Assembly (NCBI GenBank): GCA_016793015.1
Contig: JAEUJD010000209.1
Location: 1 to 43,143, forward strand
Length of the DNA stretch: 43,143 bases
Direction: 5' to 3'
From: Phycisphaerales bacterium
Lineage (GTDB): Bacteria > Planctomycetota > Phycisphaerae > Phycisphaerales > UBA1924
The position numbers were made by a program, and so were the translations under genes. Under the pieces are notes generated by a model. That model was not told the origin of the DNA and made no database searches. It saw only the letters and a program-made list of their open reading frames with translations. The stretch's first letter is position 1. The number at the start of each line of letters is the position of its first letter. Positions 9,106 through 17,594 of the stretch are shown here, piece after piece.

Positions 9106-9615
9106 TTGTCATCAGAACGCGATACCCCGATCGATTCCGGCGTCCGCATCGGGCACGTTCACCTGAAAGTCGCCGATCTCGACCGCGCTCTGGCGTTCTA
9201 TCACGGCGTGCTCGGCTTCCAGATCACGCAGCGCATGGGTTCATCCGCCGCGTTCCTTTCCGCCGGCGCGTATCACCATCACATCGGTCTGAATACGTGG
9301 GAGAGCAAAGGGGGTCGTTCGCCCGCGCACGGAACGACCGGACTCTTCCATGTGGCGATTCTCTACCCTTCGCGCGCCGCGTTGGCGGACGCATTCCGCC
9401 GACTGCGCAACGCCGGGATTCCGCTGGAAGGCGCTGCCGACCACGGCGTCAGCGAAGCCCTCTACCTTCATGACCCGGACGGAAACGGGGTCGAGTTGTA
9501 CAGAGATCGTCCCGAGGCAAACTGGCCGCGCGATGTCAATGGTGATATTTCGATGTTCACCAAGACGCTCGACCTCGACGCACTCTTGAGGGAGCCATCG
9601 AGTGCTGAAATGTGA
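9106..9615 (+). CDS. VOC family protein (catechol 2,3-dioxygenase/glyoxalase-like)
   Basis: A 169-residue single-module VOC protein. The TTG start at 9106 is set by a strong AAGGAG six bases upstream. Residues 14-40 (IGHVHLKVADLDRALAFYH, then GVLGFQ) hold the first metal His. AYHHHIGLNTWES is the conserved core of the CatE-like group. HVAILYPSRAALADAFRRL begins the second half and LHDPDGNGVELYRDRP carries the final metal-ligand Glu. The protein is a metal-dependent enzyme acting on a small ring-fission or glyoxal substrate that cannot be told from sequence. It lies 14 bp after hisS and overlaps the next gene by 14 bp, so the three may form an operon. Confidence 0.8.
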   Translation: MSSERDTPIDSGVRIGHVHLKVADLDRALAFYHGVLGFQITQRMGSSAAFLSAGAYHHHIGLNTWESKGGRSPAHGTTGLFHVAILYPSRAALADAFRRLRNAGIPLEGAADHGVSEALYLHDPDGNGVELYRDRPEANWPRDVNGDISMFTKTLDLDALLREPSSAEM

Positions 9616-10051
9616 ACTCGAAATCGCCGGTCAATTCGGAAGCCCGGAAGCCAGTGATGCAGTCGTTCCGATCTTCATGCGTGCAATGAAGCCGGCGGGA
9701 ACGCAGGTGCCGCTGCACAGCCTTGATGATCGCATCAAACAGCTTTCGCTCCTGCTGCGCGTCAGCGGGCGTTTCCAGAAGTTCGAAGGTGATCCGGTCG
9801 AGAACGTTAAGTTTGCGAGGGATCGTGCTTGGATCAGTGTTGATCTGTTGCTTTGGATCGCCGATTGGGAAGGCCAATCGAAAGTCACAATCGCCAAAGT
9901 GCTCGCGGAGCGCGTTCGCGGAGTTCCGGCCGTCCTTGAGCCTCTCATGCTCAAACGCAAGCTGTCACTGGACAAAAGGCTTCTTCAGAAAGAACTCGAA
10001 GAATTCGCTGATCGCTTTATAAAGCTTTCAGAATCGCTCGAACAAGCGTGA
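9602..10051 (+). CDS. Hypothetical protein, coupled to the VOC gene
   Basis: A 149-residue protein, unrecognised. The GTG start at 9602 has a strong GAGGGAG seven bases upstream and lies inside the 3' end of the VOC gene, so translational coupling is likely. The sequence has no signal peptide or membrane segment. A first half of short strands (ELEIAGQFG, DAVVPIFMRAM) is followed by a helical C-terminal half (KRLLQKELEEFADRFIKL). The gene ends nine bases before the convergent lepB stop. The good ribosome site and typical codon use support a real gene; no function can be given. Confidence 0.65.
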   Translation: MLKCELEIAGQFGSPEASDAVVPIFMRAMKPAGTQVPLHSLDDRIKQLSLLLRVSGRFQKFEGDPVENVKFARDRAWISVDLLLWIADWEGQSKVTIAKVLAERVRGVPAVLEPLMLKRKLSLDKRLLQKELEEFADRFIKLSESLEQA

Positions 10052-10060
10052 TCGGCAAGC

Positions 10061-11707
10061 TCACCAGATCCAGCGCACATTCCCAAAATCCGGAATCGGA
10101 ATCATCCCCCACTTGCGCGACAGCGCCGGGAAGAAGACGCAGAACGCCTTCCCCACAATCAAGTCCCGCGGCACAACGCCCTCTCTCGGATCGATCAGCG
10201 CCGCGACCCACGGATCGTTCTCGCCCCACAACCGGCCATCAAGGCTCGCCGGGCTGTTGTCGCCCATCATGAAAAACTCGTTCGCGTGCTGGATCGCCAG
10301 CGTCGTCGGGTGACTGCCGCGGCACGGCGTATCCCGCCACTGAGGCATCACGTGCTGCACCGGCTGATAGAAGAGGTCGCGATCCAGCCGCACGCGGTGC
10401 AACTCGGCCGCGCCCGAAATATCAATCTTCACTTCCGGCTTGGTGTAGTTTGACGGTTCCGACAGCGGCGCCGGACGCACCCGCAGCGAGAGCATCTCCT
10501 CCAGCGACTTGGCGGTCGAATACACGACGCGCTGCGCGGGCGTCCAGTCGTACAGCCCCTCGCAGACAACCTTGCCATCGATCAGAAGGATCAACGCCTG
10601 ATCGACATGCCGAAACTCAAAGTTCGTGACCCGGTCCGAACTCAAAGGCGACAAGCCCTCCTTGCTCGCGAGCACTTTCCACGCAGCCTTCTCGTCCCCG
10701 AGCGGGCGCATCTCGACAAACGCCCTGGCCCCTTCCATCCGCCCCCGAAACTCGTGCGAGTTCACCTGGATCGTCGCGCTCGCGCCGGCCCCGACATTCG
10801 ACGCGCCAGGCCGGATCCCGAAACTCACCCGCAGATCCGAAACCGGGAACCGCAGCACCGGGCTGTTCCGGCGCGCGTTCAGCTGGGGCGTGTCGTTGTA
10901 ATGGTTCAGGTCGTTGATCGGACGAAACCGTGTATCCCAGCGCAGCGTCGTCGGCGCGGTGCCGTCGTACTTGTACACCGTCGTGTCGTTGACCGTCCAC
11001 TTCGGGTCTTCGGTGATCCAGGGCGCTGTGAACCAACGCTTGCCGTCGCGCACCGGGTTGGCCGGCTCGTACGTGCTGTCGAAGATCAATTGCCACGTTG
11101 CGTCCTGCGCACGCCGGGGCTTGCGGGCGACCTTCCACTCGGGGTCTTCCCAGCACTGCTCGGGGGTCTCTTTCCGATCGGCCTTGTATGGACGAACAAA
11201 GACATCGCCGCCCACGATCGAGAGCTCTTCGTTCTCGAGGCCAACCAGCCGCTTGATGTAATAAACCTGCGGATTGGTGGGGTTGCGGAAGACAACGACA
11301 TCCCACCGCGCCGGCGTGCCGTACGGATAGTCGTACTTCAGAACAAAGATGCGGTCGCCGCTGCTCGAATCCTTCGTGAACGGTGCCAGCAGCCGATCGG
11401 TGTTGGGCTCGCGCGCCGTGTCGATCTTCTGCTTCGGCTCGGCGTTCTCCATGTTCCCATCGACAAATTGCGAGGGGCTGATCGGCCACTCGTACCCCGT
11501 TTCGCGATCACGGATCCGCACGTGGGCGCCCAGCAGGGTCGGTGCCATCGATCCGGTCGGAATCTGGAACGGTTCAAGAACGATCCCGCGGAAAATGAGC
11601 GCGATCGTGAACGCGATCAGCAGCGAGATCACCGTCTCTTTGATAGAGGTCGGAGGCTGACCCCCTTTCACGGCCTTTGCACCAGGGACTTCACGGGCGT
11701 CTGTCAT
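10061..11707 (-). CDS. lepB: Signal peptidase I with a very large insertion
   Basis: Inner-membrane serine peptidase that cleaves Sec signal peptides. ATG at 11707 follows AAGGTG; a GTG two codons upstream is possible. A membrane anchor spans about residues 26-44. The nucleophile lies in PTGSMAPTLLG (Ser53) and the general-base Lys in VYYIKRLVGLENEEL (Lys152). The late box MMGDNSPASLDGRLWG and GKAFCVFFP lie near the C-terminus. Between the Lys box and the late box there are roughly 300 extra residues with a beta-rich, Trp-containing sequence (including a segment resembling a concanavalin-like or carbohydrate-binding sandwich) not found in the E. coli enzyme; total length is 548. Similar long forms are known in planctomycetes. 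Last gene of the minus-strand run. Confidence 0.92.
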   Translation of the reverse strand: MTDAREVPGAKAVKGGQPPTSIKETVISLLIAFTIALIFRGIVLEPFQIPTGSMAPTLLGAHVRIRDRETGYEWPISPSQFVDGNMENAEPKQKIDTAREPNTDRLLAPFTKDSSSGDRIFVLKYDYPYGTPARWDVVVFRNPTNPQVYYIKRLVGLENEELSIVGGDVFVRPYKADRKETPEQCWEDPEWKVARKPRRAQDATWQLIFDSTYEPANPVRDGKRWFTAPWITEDPKWTVNDTTVYKYDGTAPTTLRWDTRFRPINDLNHYNDTPQLNARRNSPVLRFPVSDLRVSFGIRPGASNVGAGASATIQVNSHEFRGRMEGARAFVEMRPLGDEKAAWKVLASKEGLSPLSSDRVTNFEFRHVDQALILLIDGKVVCEGLYDWTPAQRVVYSTAKSLEEMLSLRVRPAPLSEPSNYTKPEVKIDISGAAELHRVRLDRDLFYQPVQHVMPQWRDTPCRGSHPTTLAIQHANEFFMMGDNSPASLDGRLWGENDPWVAALIDPREGVVPRDLIVGKAFCVFFPALSRKWGMIPIPDFGNVRWIW

Positions 11708-11783
11708 GGTCACCTTTAGCTATCCGCCCCGGCAGCATCGAATCTGCCTGCGACTGTGGACGTGGCCGAGAATACCCCACCGG

Positions 11784-13337
11784 TTACTGACCGGGCGGCC
11801 CCGATGTTCCACCCGAAGGAGGCCCGTTTCCAGACGGCCCACGCGTTGGCCCGCCGCCTGATGGTCCACCAGTTGATGGGCCACCTGATGATGGACCACC
11901 TGGTGCCCCGGCCGATCCGCCTCCACGACGCCGCCTTCGCCGACCACGCCTCGGACCGCCCTCCTGCTGTTGCCCGCGAGGAGCATCATCCAACGTTCCG
12001 TCATCGGTCGGGATGTCGTCGAAGTTCACATCCTGGCTCTGATCCCGGCTTTGGGCCGGACGAGGTGGAGGAGCCTGCCTGGGCGGGCGTGGCATTGGTG
12101 GGGCGGGGTTGGGGGGCTGATCGCCACTTCGAGGGCCGTCGTTTCGCCGCTGTGGCAGACCGCCATCGCCCGGTGGTCTGGGCGACCTTCCGCCCTGCGG
12201 CCCCTGCTGCCGACCCTGCGGCAGCCCCTTTTGCTGCCCCTGCTGCTGCCCTTGCTGCGGGCCGCCCGGCCTTGCTCCGTGCGGGGGTCGCGTTTCCGGG
12301 CGGCGGGGGCCTGCTCCCGGTCGGTGCTGGGGCATCTCGCCCGGTGCCGGCCGAATCGGTGCCGTGGCGTTCACCGGCGGAGTCAGGTTCTCGACCGGAA
12401 TTGCGACCTGTTTGGGCCGACCCATCTCGTCCGGGGCGTCGAGTTCGATCAGCACCAGTTGCGTCAGAATCTGCCCATCAAGGACAAGTCCGTCGCCCTC
12501 GGGCGTGCCGACGCGGGTTTTCTTGTGGGGCAGTCGCTTGCGCAGGTCGTCGTACGTCTGGTCTTCGTAGCGGAGGCAGCACATCAGCCTGCCGCAGCGG
12601 CCCGAGATCTTGAGCGGGTCGAGCGTCGCCTTCTGCACCTTGGCGCTCTTCATGCTGACGGGCTTGAGCACCTTGAGGAAGTTCTTGCAGCAGCAGTACT
12701 GCCCGCATTTTTCGTAGTCCGCCGTGATGCGTGCCTCGTCGCGTGCGCCCACCGGGTGGAAATCGACCCGGCTGCGAAACTCGCGGGCGAGTGTCGGACC
12801 AAGATCGCGGAACTCGACGCGTTCTTCGCTCAGGAAGTGGACGATCACCCGCTCGCCCCCCAGCACGGGCTCGACCTCGACGATCTTGAGGTGCCCGAAG
12901 CCCGCGTGCTCCGCCGCTTCGCGCGCCCGCAGCCTCAGCTCGTGCTTGCTCTGTTCGATCTGCGACTGGCGATTCAGGTCTTCGGGCGTTGCCACCCGAA
13001 GCACGCGTCCATCGGTGAAGAACGGATAGTCGCGTCCGCCCGAGTTCTCGATGAACTGGAGCATCTCCTTGCGGCTGACGCTCTTCGAGCAGCCCGAGTT
13101 CGGGCACGTGCTCGTCAGCATCTCGCCCAGTTCGGTGCCCCGGTGGGTGCGGACGACCAGTTTGCTCCCGCAGCCGGGCTTGGCCGAACCGTCGTACGGG
13201 TACTCGCCCACCAGTTTCATCGCGCCGAAGCGAACGACGATGGTCTTGGGCGGCGCGAGAGCGCCGTACGCCTCGCGATCGGACTGCTCCTTCAGATGGG
13301 CGTCGGCCTCGAACTGTGGGAGCGGAACGATCGGCAT
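11784..13337 (-). CDS. PSP1 domain protein (RicT/YaaT-like) with long disordered tail
   Basis: Residues 1-320 are the PSP1/RicT core: ADYEKCGQYCCCKNFLKVL and SGRCGRLMCCLRYE carry the conserved Cys pairs of the family, which in Bacillus RicT take part in binding iron-sulfur clusters within the RicA-F-T complex that affects RNA processing by RNase Y. Extra Cys at 56, 78 and 83 may also bind metal. Residues about 325-517 are low-complexity: Pro, Gly, Gln, Arg and Ser repeats, a patch of nine basic residues (RRGRRRRRR) and Gly-Gly-Pro repeats to the end. That tail looks disordered and possibly nucleic-acid binding (inference). It lies 76 bp upstream of lepB, same strand. Confidence 0.85.
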   Translation of the reverse strand: MPIVPLPQFEADAHLKEQSDREAYGALAPPKTIVVRFGAMKLVGEYPYDGSAKPGCGSKLVVRTHRGTELGEMLTSTCPNSGCSKSVSRKEMLQFIENSGGRDYPFFTDGRVLRVATPEDLNRQSQIEQSKHELRLRAREAAEHAGFGHLKIVEVEPVLGGERVIVHFLSEERVEFRDLGPTLAREFRSRVDFHPVGARDEARITADYEKCGQYCCCKNFLKVLKPVSMKSAKVQKATLDPLKISGRCGRLMCCLRYEDQTYDDLRKRLPHKKTRVGTPEGDGLVLDGQILTQLVLIELDAPDEMGRPKQVAIPVENLTPPVNATAPIRPAPGEMPQHRPGAGPRRPETRPPHGARPGGPQQGQQQGQQKGLPQGRQQGPQGGRSPRPPGDGGLPQRRNDGPRSGDQPPNPAPPMPRPPRQAPPPRPAQSRDQSQDVNFDDIPTDDGTLDDAPRGQQQEGGPRRGRRRRRRGGGSAGAPGGPSSGGPSTGGPSGGGPTRGPSGNGPPSGGTSGPPGQ

Positions 13338-13389
13338 GAAGTCTCACAGGCCAGCCCGCGTGCTCGGGGCCGGGATATCGAATGTTGAA

Positions 13390-13755
13390 TCAGTTCCCGA
13401 AGCGGGCCCGCCCCTCGACAAAGGCGTTCTGGAGCCGGATGCGCTGCGAAAGCTGCAAAATGCCCTGAGAATCAGAGCGATACACAACAACTTCTTCGCC
13501 TCGGGCATCGTGCACCAGCACGTTGGCTTCGCCACCGGTGCTGGTCGAAAGAATGCTGTAGCCGTTTCCGCTGGCGACCATCTGGCCTGCCGCGAGCTGC
13601 GCCTGCGCGATCGACTCGAGTGGCAGCCCCGGCAGTCCGGCGCTTCCGCCCAGAGTCGAGGCAACCCGGGCCACAACCATCGCGGCCATGATCCCCGCGG
13701 ACAGACAGAGTGCGCCCCGCGCGACATTCGTGCCGTAACCGGCGGAAGTCTTCAT
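13390..13755 (-). CDS. Small exported or anchored protein, paralogue of its upstream neighbour
   Basis: A 121-residue protein. The ATG at 13755 overlaps the TAA of the preceding gene (TAATG), which implies coupled translation. An N-terminal hydrophobic segment (about 13-31) is a signal peptide or membrane anchor. The C-terminal half (YSILSTSTGGEANVLVHDA, then EEVVVYRSDSQGILQL) aligns by eye with that of the neighbour: both read hydrophobic strand, Asn-Val-x-x-x-Asp, Glu-x-x-x-x-Tyr/Leu-Arg, Gln/Gly, strand. The two therefore look like diverged duplicates forming a pair. Function unknown; no family recognised. Confidence 0.65.
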   Translation of the reverse strand: MKTSAGYGTNVARGALCLSAGIMAAMVVARVASTLGGSAGLPGLPLESIAQAQLAAGQMVASGNGYSILSTSTGGEANVLVHDARGEEVVVYRSDSQGILQLSQRIRLQNAFVEGRARFGN

Positions 13756-14057
13756 TACCGACCTCCCGGGATGTTGCGGTCGTTGCTGAGGCTGCGATAA
13801 CCGCTCACGATGTACGCCCGGCGCCCCTGATCAAACCGGAGCGTCAGCAGCTCCTGGTTCGAGACGTCGAGGATCTGAACGTTGTTGGCGTTCGAGCCGG
13901 GAATGCCGCTGGCGATCATCAGATATTCGCCCCGCCCGCGCCCTGTCCCCGGGTTCACCGGCTGCGCGCTCGCGGATGTCAGGAACCAGAATCCGGCCAG
14001 CGCGCCGGCCAGGGCAAGATTCAGCCCTACGAGTTGCTTGAGTCGGAGTGGACGCAT
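13755..14057 (-). CDS. Small exported protein
   Basis: A 100-residue protein, first of a coupled pair. ATG at 14057 with AAGGA eight bases upstream; the open frame extends further but without a ribosome site. Residues 1-32 form a signal peptide ending SASAQ. A Gly-rich linker (NPGTGRGRGEY) precedes a short beta domain (YLMIASGIPGSNANNVQILD, ELLTLRFDQGRRAYIVSGYR) that resembles the downstream paralogue. The stop codon is shared with the next start (TAATG). It may act with that paralogue in the envelope; no known family. Confidence 0.65.
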   Translation of the reverse strand: MRPLRLKQLVGLNLALAGALAGFWFLTSASAQPVNPGTGRGRGEYLMIASGIPGSNANNVQILDVSNQELLTLRFDQGRRAYIVSGYRSLSNDRNIPGGR

Positions 14058-14170
14058 CGGATCGGGTCCTTGGCTTGAAGTACGCGAGGCTTGGAGTCGG
14101 TCGCAGCATTGTCGGCGGAAACCGGCCGCGGCAATCACTCTCGCCGCGATCCGGACACTCAATCCCATTC

Positions 14171-14446
14171 TCAATCCATATGCCCGCGCTTCACCGGAAT
14201 GAGGCACGCCCCGACCACCAGCCCCAGCAGAATCACCCCCAGAATGATCATCAGCACGCCGTGCCCGCCCATCAACTGCTCGGGCGACTTGGGAATCGGC
14301 GGGCGTGGCCGCTCTGCCAGATCACCCGTCGCGACCTGCGCGATCGCGCTGGTTGACAGCAGCAGCGCCGAAACAAGCACGCCCGCGATGCGAACGCCCG
14401 CAAGGGACGCGACTGCCGAGCATGGCCGGAAAAGAAGGCTCTTCAT
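14171..14446 (-). CDS. Small membrane protein with signal peptide and one transmembrane helix
   Basis: A 91-residue protein. Residues 1-36 are a long signal peptide (Ala-rich, ending AIAQ). A Pro-rich loop (ERPRPPIPKSPEQL) is followed by one strong transmembrane helix (VLMIILGVILLGLVVGACLI, about 64-83) and a short basic tail. Upstream of the ATG there is no Shine-Dalgarno, but TACAGT stands six bases before it. The protein resembles the many single-pass planctomycete envelope proteins of unknown role. It is followed 113 bp later by the paired small exported proteins. Confidence 0.6.
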   Translation of the reverse strand: MKSLLFRPCSAVASLAGVRIAGVLVSALLLSTSAIAQVATGDLAERPRPPIPKSPEQLMGGHGVLMIILGVILLGLVVGACLIPVKRGHMD

Positions 14447-14535
14447 GCCGGTACTGTACCGTCCCGGGAAGCGCCCGGTTCTGCCCGTGTCAAAGGTCCG
14501 AAGGGTCGCCCGGGCAGTTCCGTCGCTCCAATTTC

Positions 14536-15234
14536 TTATAAACCAAAGACCAGGGGCCGCTCGCCTCGGGAATGAGGCACCAGGACCGCATCGCCGGGCA
14601 CGTCGTAGATCGGTCCCCGATACTCCTCCAGCCCCGCGCCCGAATCGCTTGCGGGCGGCGCAAACGGGCGGCTGATCTGCTCAAAAGTCCCGCTCGGCAC
14701 GTGCACCGTCCGCCAGCTTGCGCTGCGAACCCGCATCGAACGCGCGTAATCCCGGACCGGCACGCTCCGCAGCGCGTACCACTTGTCGCGGTTCTCAAAG
14801 ACCTCCTGGAAGAGCGCGTCCGGGGGCTGGTCGTCGCACCAGTACACAAAGACGAAGACCGCCTCGAACCCCGAACCAAAGAGCCGCTCCCACGTGAGAA
14901 GACTGTCCACGTCGTCGCGCGTCACCCAGTTCTGAAGCCCCGAGCGGCTGGGCGGCCGGTGAAAAACCAGTTCGCCCGAAAGCCTCGTCCGCGTCCCCGC
15001 GTTCTTTCGACGCGGAATGCGGCGCCCCTTGATCTCGACGAGAAGATTTGTCGATTCGCCGTACAGCACGAAATCGAACGACTTCACCGCGCCCGGCTGC
15101 GTGCTGCTCATCGCCAGATTCGCTCCGCCCGGGAGCAGCGCTTTCTTCGCCTCATCGACGGCGACATACGGGATCCTCCTCGATCGGAGGTAATCCTCAA
15201 ACGCGACTTCATAATGGTGCTGGCGCTGCGTCAA
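14536..15234 (-). CDS. HYExAFE family protein, nuclease-like
   Basis: A 232-residue soluble protein that opens with the motif that names its family: HYEVAFEDYLRSRRIPYV, giving His-Tyr-Glu-x-Ala-Phe-Glu. Residues about 50-72 contain a Asp (SFDFVLYG) followed by strand-encoded LLVEIKGRRIP. The Asp...Glu-x-Lys arrangement matches the PD-(D/E)xK nuclease core, with the N-terminal Glu in the first helix completing the site (inference from motif layout). No membrane or export signal. The family is, to my knowledge, largely confined to planctomycetes and uncharacterised. It stands 48 bp downstream of mlaD in the same direction. Confidence 0.8.
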   Translation of the reverse strand: MTQRQHHYEVAFEDYLRSRRIPYVAVDEAKKALLPGGANLAMSSTQPGAVKSFDFVLYGESTNLLVEIKGRRIPRRKNAGTRTRLSGELVFHRPPSRSGLQNWVTRDDVDSLLTWERLFGSGFEAVFVFVYWCDDQPPDALFQEVFENRDKWYALRSVPVRDYARSMRVRSASWRTVHVPSGTFEQISRPFAPPASDSGAGLEEYRGPIYDVPGDAVLVPHSRGERPLVFGL

Positions 15235-15282
15235 GTCTCCCCCGTACCCCTTTCGCCCGCGAACGCCCCATCCTTGCCAAAC

Positions 15283-16536
15283 CTACTTGGTCGCCGGCTG
15301 CGCAGGCCCGCTCGGCTTGTTGGCGCCCGTCCGGAGGATGAGCACTTCCAGCAGGTCCTGCTCTGCCTTCTTGTACACCTGCATCGAATCCTGAAGCAGC
15401 TTGTACTGCGCCTCCAGCATTGCCGCCGACGGCCCCGTGCCCGCGGCATTCGACTTGTTCGCGAGCGCGATCGTTTGCTGCATGCCTTCGGACGCCGAGC
15501 GCAGGTCGCTGACGGCATCGGCGTAGGCGTTGGCCGCCCAGAAGAGCACGTCGGTCTCGAGTTCCTTCTTGCTCGGCTGGAAGAAGAGCCGCCACGGCTG
15601 GGCTCGGATCTCGACGACCGCACGCTTGGCCTGATCGGTCATCAGACGCAGGTTCGCGACCGATCGACGCAGCTCGGGCAGTTCGGTCGCGCACCACGCT
15701 TCGATGCCTTTGGCGACGTTGTCGATCGAGGGCATCGTCTTGCTGCGGAAGTCGGACGCGATGGCGCTCGCATCGGTTGTGATCTGTTTTATGTTCGGCC
15801 GATTCTCGTCGATCACCGTGTTGACGTTGCCGAGCAGCTTGCCGAAGTTGTCGACCTTGCCGTTGAAGTTGTCCGCCATCGGGCCGAGCTTGCCGCTGAA
15901 ATCGGCGACGTTGGTGAGCGTGGTATCGAGCTGGCCCGACCACTTCGGCCAGTGTTCGCTGGCGGACTTGGTGATCGATCCGACGTTGTCGACGATCCCG
16001 TCGATTTTGGGCCGGTTCGCCGCGATCAGTTCGTTCAGGTTGGTGACCGTGGCCTGCGTGCTGTCCAGCAGCTTGCGGACGTCTTCCTGCGTCAGACCGA
16101 ACTGCGCGAGGAACCCTCCCGCGGCACGTCCATCAATAATCGCCCCCTGCGCCAGCTTCGCATCGCCCGAACCGACCGACGAGATGTTGATCCAGCTCTG
16201 GCTGCCCAGGAGCGGACGCTCCAATCCCACAACCGCGTTCGGATAGATCGGGTACGCCGCCGCCACCCGGACCCCGACCAGCACATGCGTCGAATCCGCA
16301 TCAAAGCCGACGCTCGTGACAGAACCGATCTTCTGCCCGCCCAGCGTCACCTGGCTGTCGGGCTTGAGCCCCGGTGCGCCCGCGCTCATGCTGAATCGGA
16401 TGGTGAACTTGTTGCTCGGGACGAGGCGGTCCAGCACGTTCGTCAGCGAAAACGCGACGGCGATGGCGAGCGCAACGCTTCCCAGGAGGAACAAACCGGC
16501 CAGAATCGTGTATTTCGAAGGGCTCCGCAAAGACAT
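15283..16536 (-). CDS. MlaD-family MCE protein
   Basis: A 417-residue membrane-anchored MCE protein, the lipid-binding part of an Mla/Mce phospholipid transport system. A transmembrane helix lies at about 11-32. The MCE domain follows (about 42-120): RFSMSAGAPGLKPDSQVTLG then GQKIGSVTSVGFDADS. The long C-terminal region (about 135-400) is alpha-helical with repeated Asn/Asp-rich heptads (ANRPKIDGIVDNVGSI, ENRPNIKQITTDASAI), as in proteins that form a helical tunnel. Start ATG at 16536 has GAGGA upstream. It follows mlaF by 68 bp. A permease MlaE would complete the transporter but is not adjacent. Confidence 0.85.
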   Translation of the reverse strand: MSLRSPSKYTILAGLFLLGSVALAIAVAFSLTNVLDRLVPSNKFTIRFSMSAGAPGLKPDSQVTLGGQKIGSVTSVGFDADSTHVLVGVRVAAAYPIYPNAVVGLERPLLGSQSWINISSVGSGDAKLAQGAIIDGRAAGGFLAQFGLTQEDVRKLLDSTQATVTNLNELIAANRPKIDGIVDNVGSITKSASEHWPKWSGQLDTTLTNVADFSGKLGPMADNFNGKVDNFGKLLGNVNTVIDENRPNIKQITTDASAIASDFRSKTMPSIDNVAKGIEAWCATELPELRRSVANLRLMTDQAKRAVVEIRAQPWRLFFQPSKKELETDVLFWAANAYADAVSDLRSASEGMQQTIALANKSNAAGTGPSAAMLEAQYKLLQDSMQVYKKAEQDLLEVLILRTGANKPSGPAQPATK

Positions 16537-16604
16537 GTATCCTCAGAATAGCCGAATTGCGCGGGGTCGTATCGCCCCAGAGTCAGCAGAGTATCACCCG
16601 CGCA

Positions 16605-17576
16605 TCAGCCCTTGGTTCGACGGAAGATGGAAGTGCCGCCTCCCGAGCCGGTGCGGCGAGTCGGTTCAACGCTCGGTGTCGGCAGGATCTGATCCAGCGA
16701 CACGCCCAATAGATCGGCTTCGAACGCCGCTTCCGATCGCCTTTCGGTGATTGGCCCCTCGGCATCCCCCCGCAAAAATTGCCGGATCAGCCGGTCGGTC
16801 TCGGGAAGGCTCTTGGCATCGTGATCGGGCAGCTTGCGCAGGTTGTCGTACCACTCGCGTTTCTCGACTTTGAGCATTTTGCCCCGGTCGAGCATCGCCA
16901 TCCGGTCGGCGATCACAAAGGCCGAATCCATTTCGTGCGTCACGACCACGCTGGTCACGCCCAATTGCCTCGAAAGATCGATGATCAGCCGATCGATCTG
17001 TGCGCTCGTGACCGGGTCGAGGCCGGCCGAAGGCTCGTCGTAGAACAGGATCTCGGGGTCGAGCGCCAGGGCACGGGCGAGCCCGGCCCGCTTCTTCATC
17101 CCGCCGGAGATTTGCGAAGGGTACTTGTTCGCGTGCTCGCGCAGGCCGACAAGCTCGAGCTTGATCTTGACCTGAATATCGATGATCTCGGGCGAAACAT
17201 CGGTGTGCTCGCGCATCGGCAGCGCCACATTCTCGGCGATCGTCATCGAGTTGAAGAGCGCACCCGACTGAAAGAGGATGCCGAAGCGCTTGCGAACATC
17301 CGCGAGCTTGTCCTCGTCGCCGCCCCCGTCGGGCGTGCCGACCAGGGGGGTCATGTCCTGCCCGAAGAGCACGACCTTCCCGCGATCGGCCGGGAAGCTC
17401 CCGATGATCACGCGCAGCAGCGTGGACTTGCCCGAGCCAGACCCGCCCATGATCACCATCGTCTCGCCGGGATAGACGTCGAGATCGATCGATTCGAGCA
17501 CGGCGCGTCCGTCGAAGATCTTGGCGACCTGCTGGCAGGAGATCAACGGAGGTTTTGTCTTTGGAGTGTCCACCAC
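16605..17576 (-). CDS. MlaF-like ABC transporter ATP-binding protein
   Basis: Cytoplasmic ATPase of an MCE/Mla lipid transporter. Walker A GGSGSGKST, Q-loop in GILFQSGALFNSMT, signature ISGGMKKRAGLARAL and Walker B EILFYDEPSAGLDP are all intact; VVVTHEMDSAF gives the switch His. The QSGALFNSMTIAENV and ISGGMKKR variants are typical of MlaF/TtgA2 and separate it from other ABC families. Length is 323, about 55 more than E. coli MlaF because of a C-terminal extension (about 265-323) that is hydrophilic and ends in a basic patch. The GTG start at 17576 could equally be the next codon, also GTG. A TATCCT hexamer stands eight bases upstream. Confidence 0.88.
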   Translation of the reverse strand: MVDTPKTKPPLISCQQVAKIFDGRAVLESIDLDVYPGETMVIMGGSGSGKSTLLRVIIGSFPADRGKVVLFGQDMTPLVGTPDGGGDEDKLADVRKRFGILFQSGALFNSMTIAENVALPMREHTDVSPEIIDIQVKIKLELVGLREHANKYPSQISGGMKKRAGLARALALDPEILFYDEPSAGLDPVTSAQIDRLIIDLSRQLGVTSVVVTHEMDSAFVIADRMAMLDRGKMLKVEKREWYDNLRKLPDHDAKSLPETDRLIRQFLRGDAEGPITERRSEAAFEADLLGVSLDQILPTPSVEPTRRTGSGGGTSIFRRTKG

Positions 17577-17594
17577 GGGCCGTGAGGATACCGC

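Noticed and set aside
10607..11719. 370-codon plus-strand frame opposite lepB
   Set aside because: Arg/Pro-rich shadow; lepB motifs are on the minus strand.
14572..16551. 659-codon open frame on the plus strand
   Set aside because: Antisense to the MlaD and HYExAFE genes, which have clear motifs. Composition is Arg/Ala/Gly shadow of GC-rich coding and no ribosome site is present.
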